This document shows, piece by piece, positions 57,002 through 64,000 of a DNA stretch of 64,000 nt. Location of the stretch: contig RXON01001648.1 of NCBI GenBank assembly GCA_009667805.1, positions 1 through 64,000 on the forward strand, in the 5' to 3' direction. The position numbers and the translations under genes were made by a program. The notes under the pieces were generated by a model. It did no database searches, was not told the DNA's origin, and saw nothing but the letters and a program-made list of their open reading frames with translations. Each line of letters begins with the position of its first letter. Positions within the stretch are counted from its first letter, which is position 1. Origin of the DNA: Leptobrachium leishanense (taxonomy: Eukaryota > Chordata > Amphibia > Anura > Megophryidae).

Positions 57002-57016
57002 GGGGAGGGGGAGGAG
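57002..57016 (+). other. Polypurine tract of copy 2
   Basis: GGGGAGGGGGAGGAG directly precedes the 3' LTR, as needed to prime plus-strand DNA synthesis. Confidence 0.85.
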
Positions 57017-58136
57017 TGTCACGGGATGGCCCAGCAACCCCAGCCAGGGGCGGTGCAGTGACAATGGGGACATGGACACTTGGGTGTGGTGGCACACACC
57101 CGTTTATCAGTATTTTTATTTAGATGTGATTGTGTGGTGTTAATAAAGTGTTCCCCGTTGGTTTATGGTGTAATGTATTTTCCCTTGTTTGCCTTGCTCG
57201 CCGCCATTTTCCGATCCTTGTGGCGCAGTTGGAATTCTCGTTTCGTAAAATGGCCGATTCGAACCATCCGGTTCGAATCGTAAAATGGCCGATTCGGACC
57301 ATCCGGTCCGAATTGGCGACTCCCTGAAGGCCAAGGGCCAATGGGTCCTGGGAGGGCGGGCAAGGAGTCCCATTGTATTCTAATTGTGTGCAGAGGTAAT
57401 AAATGCTTGGACTGTAATCAATAAAGGCAGATTCTGCAGTGCATTCAGCTTTGACTGGTGTGACTTTATTCTCCACCGTATTTTCGCATCTGAGTGTCCC
57501 CCGCGGCCTCAGAGTACGGTGCCCACTCGGATACGATCCGAATCGAGCGCTCTGACCCTGCATCGAGTATCAGGGCAGAGGCGCTGCTCAGGAAGATTCG
57601 GTCCCAGGAAGACGGAGATCCGAACCGAACGGCCCAGCCGGGAACCGCGCTTCGGCATTGCGGTAAGACCCGAACTCTCCACTGGTCCCGCCATATCCGA
57701 AGCTCCCTCCCATACCGATCCGAAGCCTTCCAGTTCCGATCCGACCCGCCATCCCTTCCCGACTCGAAACCTCCACCGCCCAAGATCCGAAGAGACACCC
57801 GCCCCCGGATCGGAAACGTTTCCCGCATAAGATCCGAAACGTTTCCCATAAAGATCCGAATCTTTCTCCGCGGCTGCTAGGGCCGATTCCCACAGGCGTC
57901 CCACACCCGCCAGGTCAGGGAACCAGTTGCTCGGGACGCTGAGTGCTGCGCGGCTCAGTGGTCGGACTGGTTCCAGGCAGAGGTCCCCTCCACCGCCCGC
58001 TAACCCTACTCTAGGGTCACGCCAGGCCGCACGAGACGCCGAGTGTGCGCCACTCGGTAGTCGGGCCAGCGGTAAGCGACGGGGTCACGCAGATAGAGCA
58101 CACCCGCAGGCGGAACAACATCTCCATTCCGTCATA
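57017..58136 (+). repeat. 3' LTR of Gmr1-like copy 2
   Basis: Begins TGTCACGGGATGGCCC and ends CATTCCGTCATA, then the duplicated GGGGG. Nearly identical to the 5' LTR; differences are mostly homopolymer lengths. Confidence 0.93.
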
Positions 58137-58141
58137 GGGGG

Positions 58142-58500
58142 TATCTGCTAAGTATCCTTTTCTTGCTTCATGAAAATGTAGTGTGGGTGGGCACAATGTA
58201 GAACATGAATTTCTGTATATGCCTGAATGTCTCATCCAACTCCTGGGGCGGGATATCCTTTGCAAATTGCAAGCCCAAATTACATTTCTTCCCGGGGGTC
58301 ACGCTAGATTAGACCTGCCTGAAAGTGGCAGCTCTGTACGGCAGTATAACCCAGCCAGCCAGGACACCCAACCTGTAAAAATCACAGTAATTATGCCCAG
58401 AGAAGAAGAATGGCGGACGGCAACAACCCTGCCGGTCTCCCCAGACCCATACACACTACTCCTGGGAGTCCCTGGAGTCTGGGCAGAAGAGAACCCGTCC
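58142..58500 (+). pseudogene. ERV protease C-terminus and start of pol
   Basis: Resumes the protease cut at 51217. 'EHEFLYMPECLIQLLGRDI' holds the LLGRD block near the end of retroviral proteases, followed by a linker into RT. A frame change near 58500 leads to the RT frame. Confidence 0.8.
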
Positions 58501-59809
58501 CAAGACAATATCATATCCCACAGAAGGCCAAACAGAACATACAGACACATTTACAGAGACTTAAAGATCACGGGATACTGAAATTCTGCATGTCACCGTG
58601 GAACACACCACTACTGCCAGTTCAGAAAGAGGGCACTCAAGAATACCACCCAGTCTAAGATCTAAGGGCCGTCAATGAAGCCACAGTGACCCTACACCCT
58701 GTGGTTCCCAATCCGTACAATTTATTAGCATTAATTCCTGGCGGTACAAAATATTACAAAGTGCTTGATTTAAAAGACGCTTTCTTTTGCATCCGCCTCG
58801 CTCCTGCAAGCCAGCCCCTTTTTGCTTTCCAGTGGGAGGAATCTACTACAGGAGCGTGCCACCAGATGACATGGACACGCCTCCCTCAAGGTTTCAAAAA
58901 CTTGCCCACGATTTTTGGTTGCGCGCTCAGCCAGGACCTCCTGTCCTTCAACGTTCAGCCAGACAAGGTTGTCTTACTACAGTATGTAGATGATTGATTA
59001 CTTGCTTCCCCCACAGAAAAAGACTGTCTCTCTGCCACAAAGGCCCTGTTGCATCTGCTATGTCAAGCAGGATATAAGGTTTCCAGAAAGGAAGCAGTAT
59101 GCCGTATACCCCAGCCAAAGACAAGGAGACAAGTCCGTGAATTCCTGGGAGCTGCAGGCTTCTGCCGCCTGTGGATCCCCAACTTTGCTGACATTGCCAA
59201 ACCCCTCCACCAAGCCACCAAGGGGGGAGAGCATGACCCTTTCCTCTGGGAAGAAGAACAGGCGGCTGCCTTCCTGAAATTAAAGACCCTCCTGATGGAA
59301 GCTCCAGCACTGGGATTGCCAGACCACAGCAAACCTTTCCAGCTGTACGTGCACGAACATAACCAGACAGCTACAGGTGTGCTAATCCAGAACTTTGGTT
59401 CATGGCCAAGGCCTGTGGCCTACCTCTCTAAACAACTTGACCCTGTGGCCTGCGACCTACCCCCATGTTTGAAAGCAGTGGCAGCTACCGCAATGCTCAT
59501 CGCTGAAGCTGACAAGCTGACCCTCGGACAAGTACTTCATGTCAAGGTGCCACATGCAGTGAAAGCCCTGCTTGATGTGAAAGGCAGTTAATAGCAATAG
59601 CCGGATGACGAAGTACCAAGCCATGATGTGTGAGAATCCACTGGTTCATCTGGACCTCATCGCTACCCTGAATCCCGCTACGTTACTACCTGACTGTGAA
59701 GAGGATCCAAATCACGAATGCCTCCAAGTCATGGAAGAAGTATTCAGTAGCAGACCAGATCTGAATCCCCCACATCAAGTCTCTTTCCACCTCCTGCTGA
59801 TACCAACTG
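58500..59809 (+). pseudogene. pol: ERV reverse transcriptase, with stops
   Basis: RT blocks in one frame are 'HLQRLKDHGILKFCMSPWN', 'VLDLKDAFFCIRL', 'MTWTRLPQGFKNLPTIF' and the catalytic Tyr-Val-Asp-Asp at 58983-58994. The thumb/connection follows with 'QVREFLGAAGFCRLWIPNF'. In-frame stops are at 58656-58658 (TAA), 58995-58997 (TGA, right after the catalytic box) and 59589. A frame change after the last stop gives 'LNPATLLPD'. The Tyr-Val-Asp-Asp variant is typical of gammaretrovirus-like RTs. The gene is then cut by an L2 fragment. Confidence 0.9.
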
Positions 59810-60563
59810 CGTAATATTTCCTGAATTCGGACATTTCTTACCGCTGTCACCACAAAACAACTCATACACGCCCTGGTAATCTCCCGACTCGACTATTGCA
59901 ATAATCTCTTATCTGGCCTCCCTCTGTCCCGCCTCTCCCCTTTACAATCCATCCTGAACGCCTCCGCCAGGCTAATTCACCTCACCCGCCGCTCTGTCTC
60001 TGCCGCTCCCCTCTGCGAGTCCCTTCACTGGCTCCCCATCCACTGCAGAATTAAGTTCAAAATCCTTATTCTTACCTACAAAACCCTCACTAACTCAGCT
60101 CCCCACTACCTGTCCTCACTAATCACCAAATACACCCCAGCCCGCTCCCTAAGGTCAAACAGTGACCTGCGCCTAGCTTCTCCCCGCATCACCTCTTCCC
60201 ATGATAGACTGCAGGATTTCTCACGCGCAGCCCCCATTCTCTGGAACGCTCTCCCTCGTACTGTCAGACTTTCCCCTAACTTCTCTTCCTTCAAACGCTC
60301 CCTTAAAACATTCCTATTTAGGGAAGCCGACCCCCCCAACTCACTGACGCAACCATCAATCACTCTCACCTTACAGTCCTCTCCTCCTGTTTCCAACCCC
60401 AACCCTCCCAGATTGTGAATTCCTACGGGAATAGGGCCTCATCTCCTCCTGTACTGTTTGTCAAATGTTGTTCAATGTATTGTAACCCTGTCTATACTGT
60501 GCTTATTGTACAGCGCTGCGGAATATGCTGGCGTTTTATAAATAAAGAATAATAATAATAATA
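59810..60563 (+). mobile_element. L2 LINE 3' fragment inserted in ERV pol
   Basis: A 5'-truncated L2. The frame from about 59814 gives the end of ORF2 ('HALVISRLDYCNNLLSGLP', 'LHWLPIHCRIKFKILILTY', 'PILWNALPRTVRL') down to a TGA at 60416-60418, with one internal TGA near 59832. The 3' UTR begins in the codons around AGATTGTGA, the region that seeded the minisatellites at 4166 and 7447. It ends with GCGCTGCGGAATATGCTGGC, AATAAAG and an (ATA)n tail. There is no start codon near the truncation, so it is not a gene. Confidence 0.92.
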
Positions 60564-61085
60564 ATGAAAGACATACCCCTAGACAAATACAACCTACAGT
60601 TATTCACTGATGGTAGCAGATACATGGATGATGGGAAAAAGGTCTCCGGCTATGCAGTTGTCTCAGCAGAAGCAGTCCTTGAAGCTAACCCCCTACCAGG
60701 CCATACGTCAGCGCAACTGGCTGAGATAACAGCCCTGACCAGGGCGCTTGAAATCTCCAAAGGAAAAAGAGTGAACATTTATACTGACTCCAAGTATGCC
60801 TTTATGACTGTCCATGCACATAGTGCACTATATAAGGAGAGAGGCCTACTTTCTTCTTCAGGACAACAAATCAAGTATGCAGCTGAGATTGCAGCCCTTC
60901 TAGAGGCTGTGTGGAAACCAAGTGCTGTCAGTATTATGCACTGTCGTGGTCACCAGAAGGGTCATGACGAAATCCCAGAGGGTAATAGACGAGCCGACCA
61001 GGCTGCAAAAGCTGCTGTGAAACCACTGTTACCCACTGATCAAGCCTCCAAGGTCCTCCTCTGCAAGCAAGATGATCAACTTCCC
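60564..61085 (+). pseudogene. pol: ERV RNase H
   Basis: The frame resumes immediately after the L2 tail; the ATG at 60564 is only the junction. All four acidic catalytic positions are visible: Asp in 'LFTDGSRYMDD', Glu in 'TSAQLAEITALTRALE', Asp in 'NIYTDSKYAF' and Asp in 'NRRADQAAK', plus 'HCRGHQKGH'. The domain degrades RNA in RNA-DNA hybrids. It has no stop or frameshift, and its frame runs without break into the OGFr-like domain. Confidence 0.9.
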
Positions 61086-61696
61086 ATGCCAAACTACAAA
61101 TTCTATATGAATTGGAGAAAATTTGACCCAAAAGGCGAATTCATCTAAACCATTTTACAGAAGTGGAATACCAATTTTGAAGTGCTCGAAGACAACCATG
61201 ATTATATCCAAGGGCTTTTTCCAACTCGCTCTCAAGGCCGAAATTTCTACTCTACACCTCTAAACCCCCAGGAAACACGACTCATGAATAGCACCTCAGA
61301 ACTTCAGCAGAGACTCCGCCGAGCATACAAGATGATGCTGAAGTTCTTCGGCGTAAAATTAGTGGGGGAGAGTGGAGAAGATACAGAAGTAACCAAAGTT
61401 GAACGAGCAGAAAATTTCGCCGAACGCTTTGACAATCTAACAGCCAACCATCATAACAATTTGAGGATCACACGTGTGCTGCTAAGCTTGGGAGAACTGG
61501 GAGCAGTAGAATACCAAGGCACACTGGTGAAGTTCTTTCTCAAAGAGACCCTTATCGAACACAACCTGCCACGAATGAAGAAAAGCGTGATGAACTTCTT
61601 TGTGCCAGCGGTGAGAGATGTGCAGAAGAGGCAAGACCTGCTGTACTTCGCCTGACGACATTACCAACCAAGAGAAGAATTAATCTGGGGGAACAG
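61086..61696 (+). pseudogene. OGFr_N-like (opioid growth factor receptor conserved) domain inside ERV pol
   Basis: About 203 codons in the RNase H frame. It starts 'MPNYKFYMNWRKFDPKGEF' and includes 'LEDNHDYIQGLFPT', 'LRRAYKMMLKFFGVKL', 'HNNLRITRVLLSLGELG' and 'LVKFFLKETLIEHNLP', ending near 'EELIWGN'. These are, in order, the conserved blocks of the OGFr_N family (Pfam PF04664), which in vertebrates is the N-terminal part of the nuclear-envelope/nuclear opioid growth factor receptor OGFR. The domain is full-length and without introns, as for capture from a spliced host mRNA. Two in-frame stops (TAA 61146-61148, TGA 61656-61658) and no frameshift are present. It lies exactly between RNase H and integrase. 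Its role in a virus is unknown. Confidence 0.88.
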
Positions 61697-62944
61697 GAGG
61701 AACTTGAGAGATACAAAGCCACACCAACGGTGGTAGCCCCACTACTACCGGCTCCATTGAGTGAATGGACACCTGTGTACTCGGAGAAAGAGAAGAAATG
61801 GCTATCGGAAGAACAAGGAGAATATGGAGAAGACGGATGGTTCCAGTTGGCTAGCAGACACATAGTCCTGGCGGCAACATTGGCACCTGAGATCGTCAGA
61901 GCACTCCACGCAAGCACTCATGGAGGAAGAGAGATGATGGAACAACAGCTGGAGTCACATTTCTACGTGCCAGGACTATCAGTAGTCTGTAAAGCAATAG
62001 CCCAGCAGTGTGTGACATGTGCCAAGAATAATGCAAGAGCAGGCCCATCTCAACCTCCAGGGAAGCAGCCAATCGGGCTGTCCCCAATGGCATCGTTACA
62101 GATAGACTTCACAGTGCTCCCACCCTGCAAAGGATACAAATATCTACTAGTGATGGTGTGCACTCTAACAGGATGGGTGGAGGCCTTCCCCACAAGCACG
62201 GAGAAGACAACAGAAGTAGTGAGAAGTCTAATGAAAGAAATAATACCATGATATGGACTTCCCCTCGAAATAGGGTCAGATAACGGCCCAGCTTTTATAC
62301 AGAACTGTTTGCAGCAGCTTGCCCGCCTGTTGGGCATAACCTGGAAGCTACATACAGCCTACAGGCCCCAAAGCTTGGGAAAAGTCCGTATGAACAGAAC
62401 ACTAAAGACCTTGATGTCTAAACTGTGCCAAGAAACGTCACTAGGCTGGTTGGATGTGCTGCCGATAGCTTTATTGCACATTAGGTGCAGGCCAACCCCC
62501 CAATTGAAGCTAAGTCCGTACGAACTCATGTTTGGACGGCCTACCCCTCTAATTAATGGATTAAGGGGGGACCTTCGGGCATTGGGTGAAACTAAACTGA
62601 ATGAACAGGTTGTATTGTTGGGTAGATCAATGTAGAAGCTAAATACTTGGGTGGGAGATAATTTACCTCACTTTTTATATCCCCCACTGCATAAGTATTG
62701 TCCAGGTAACTCGGTTTGGGTGAAGGAGTGGAAAAATGACCCACTAGGCCCAAAATGGAGAGGTCCTTACCTTGTCCTGTTATCAACCCCCACAGCAGTG
62801 AAGGTTGCCGAGGTGGTCCCGTGGATACATCACTCCAGACTGAAAGCGGCTGCAGCCAATCCTGAACCAGAGTGGAAGGTCATCACCAACGAGACCAATC
62901 CATTGAGGCTAAAGCTGACAAAAACCGCAGTCCCGAGCACCTAA
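61697..62944 (+). pseudogene. pol: ERV integrase, catalytic Glu codon missing
   Basis: Reads in a different frame from the OGFr-like domain, so a frameshift separates them. The zinc-binding part has 'ALHASTHGG' and 'QQCVTCAKNN'. The core has Asp at 62105 in 'LQIDFTVLPP' and Asp at 62279 in 'SDNGPAF'. At the third position (62384-62392, 'GKVRMNRT') no Glu codon is present, consistent with loss of three bases. In-frame stops are at 62249-62251 and 62633-62635. The C-terminal part reads 'WRGPYLVLLSTPTAVKV', the gammaretroviral type of GPY/F module. It ends at TAA 62942-62944. Confidence 0.88.
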
Positions 62945-63079
62945 GAAGACTCAACAAGTGGGTGTTTTGAAGGCCACAATAATGCCAGACCACCCACCAG
63001 CGAGGGAGCAAGGGAGTCCCCAGAGGGATGCCCCAAGGGCTATTTTTAGGGGACCCGCCCGACCCTTGTCCAACCAGAG

Positions 63080-64000
63080 ATGACTTTTACTTTTGAAATA
63101 CCGGTGGGGAGGGATTGGATTTATGTGACTGTGAAAAGAATTGCCCAAGGGATTTTGACATTTGGGGCATTTTTGGTGCTAATACTGTACCTTGCTAATC
63201 TGATATATGGACTATCACATGGAGCGTGTCCCAGGTGTCCAAGCACAACCAAGAAAGTGGACATCTCCCACATCTGGAATGGTACACATCCGGTGGTGGA
63301 GAACCGTACCATGTGGAGACAAAAGCGAGATGCGGAGTCTGAGACTGCGCCAAGAGGGCACCTGCTTGTGAAATTTAAATATGCATACGCAAAGAAATCA
63401 GGCCAGACTGCGTGTTGGGTGTGCAGCAGATTGCACATAGAGACAATTTATATTCCTTTTGCTGCAATTCCTATGAACTTAAGTACATTTACAACTGGAA
63501 ATATTACGATACACACCATTGCCAATCCTCAGGTTAAACCGGATGCATTCACCCCCGATTACCCAATATCGGGACCAGTGTACCCATCAGAATGGTGTTT
63601 CCAGATAGGGATGAATGGTTCAGGGAAAGGCGAGCACCCGTGTCAGTCAAGTAGATTTAATTGGACTTCACATGTGGTAAAGATAGAGACAGGGCCAAGG
63701 ATATTAATGCTTAGGCCAATACGGCTTACCCGAGACCAACAACAGACGATTGCTGATGTGACTGTGGATAAATGAAATGCACTGGATCTTGTGATACGAT
63801 TGGGGCGAATGATGGTAGAAATGACAAAGGGAACACTTCACCTATCACCATTCATACTGACTGGGGGTTATCAGGTGTGTTGTGGAAGAGTGTGTTGTGG
63901 AAGAGTGTGTTACTCATGGGTACCACCTACAGTAACAGGGATGTGTTATTTGGCCAGGCTGATTCCGATTCAAAGGGTACGGGGGAGATGACATTGACGC
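63080..64000 (+). pseudogene. env: ERV envelope, N-terminal (surface) part, continuing past the window
   Basis: The ATG at 63080, 135 bases after integrase, opens a 231-codon frame. Residues ~20-45 form a hydrophobic segment (leader/signal-anchor), followed by a basic 'MWRQKRD' stretch at residue ~80. Six N-glycosylation sequons (NGT, NRT, NLS, NIT, NGS, NWT) and a CWVC motif (63413-63424, CXXC type) point to a retroviral surface subunit. An in-frame TGA lies at 63773-63775. The same frame continues with 'GGYQVCCGRVCCGRVCYSW' and 'CYLARLIPIQRV' to another TGA at 63989. The CCGRV duplication looks like local slippage. No overlap with pol, unlike most gammaretroviruses. Confidence 0.8.

Larger units (their letters stand above)
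51218..58136 (+). mobile_element. Gmr1-like Ty3/gypsy retrotransposon, copy 2 (young, inserted in the ERV protease)
   Basis: LTR, tRNA-Leu primer site, gag, protease, integrase, RT-RNase H, LTR: the Gmr1 pol order. The two ~1.12-kb LTRs differ at only about three clear substitutions plus several single-base length changes in homopolymers, so insertion is recent. It is a different family from copy 1: the LTRs are unrelated, although the proteins align throughout. Frameshifts in gag, protease, integrase and RNase H are mostly near homopolymers and may include sequencing errors. Confidence 0.94.
47534..64000 (+). mobile_element. Gammaretrovirus-like endogenous retrovirus, truncated by the window end
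   Basis: In order: 5' LTR, tRNA-Pro primer site, leader, gag (MA, PPPY, CA, zinc knuckle), protease, RT, RNase H, an OGFr_N-like domain, integrase and the first part of env. The gag-protease arrangement (same frame, one stop between) and the integrase C-terminal module resemble gammaretroviruses. Two later insertions interrupt it: a Gmr1-like element (51218-58136) and an L2 fragment (about 59810-60563). Gag and pol carry several frameshifts and stops, so it cannot be replication-competent as sequenced. The 3' LTR, if present, lies beyond the window. Confidence 0.9.

Noticed and set aside
60106..60402. Minus-strand 98-codon frame
   Set aside because: Shadow of the plus-strand L2 ORF2 end.
61182..61655. 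OGFr-like sequence as an independent host gene next to an ERV
   Set aside because: It lacks its own start context. The RNase H frame runs into the domain without break, and integrase follows at once, so it was part of pol.

Overview
The window is vertebrate repeat DNA, most likely from an amphibian (probably a frog). This is inferred from the mix of mobile elements: L2, L1-like and Rex1/CR1-like LINEs, a DIRS-order tyrosine-recombinase retrotransposon, two Gmr1-type Ty3/gypsy elements, a gammaretrovirus-like endogenous retrovirus (ERV) and hAT MITEs. I found no host gene, tRNA or rRNA. The species cannot be read from the sequence.

Left part (1-27000): almost entirely minisatellites. Units are about 38 bp (20-630), CA-rich (925-1510), 68 bp (1946-3460), 39 bp (4166-6232), 39 bp (6834-7446), 37 bp (7447-10005), 26-28 bp E-box repeats (10420-14290), 36/38 bp (14639-15582), a 6.6 kb GATC-rich array (16165-22815), 33 bp (25030-25500) and 39 bp (25620-26950). 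Several grew from mobile-element sequence. Two arrays come from the L2 3' UTR, in opposite orientations, and the 33-bp array lies inside a short interspersed repeat. Long open frames here are artefacts of unit lengths that avoid stops.

Middle part (22.9-47.5 kb): a G-rich GGTTTAGGGG minisatellite has been split by later insertions. These are a 3.5 kb composite block, a degraded DIRS-order element of about 10.7 kb that itself holds a Gmr1-like element (29921-36645, TSD AGGGG), and a hAT MITE (37865-38879, TSD GGCATGAG). A second copy of this MITE (42653-44947, TSD CCTGTGCC) has more than doubled through internal minisatellite growth. More minisatellites follow at 40187-40866, 41740-42155, 44948-45280 and 46140-46920.

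Right part (47.5-64 kb): one ERV in + orientation, cut by the window end. It has a 5' LTR, a tRNA-Pro primer-binding site, gag with PPPY and one zinc knuckle, protease, RT, RNase H, integrase and the start of env. A young Gmr1-like element (51218-58136, TSD GGGGG) is inserted in its protease and an L2 fragment (about 59810-60563) in its RT/RNase H connection. Between RNase H and integrase, in the RNase H reading frame, lies a full-length opioid-growth-factor-receptor (OGFr_N) domain (about 61086-61696). I know of no described retrovirus carrying this domain in pol, and it is the most notable item here.

Both Gmr1-like elements have the order gag-protease-integrase-RT-RNase H, and a gag capsid segment that resembles the SCAN domain of vertebrate transcription factors.
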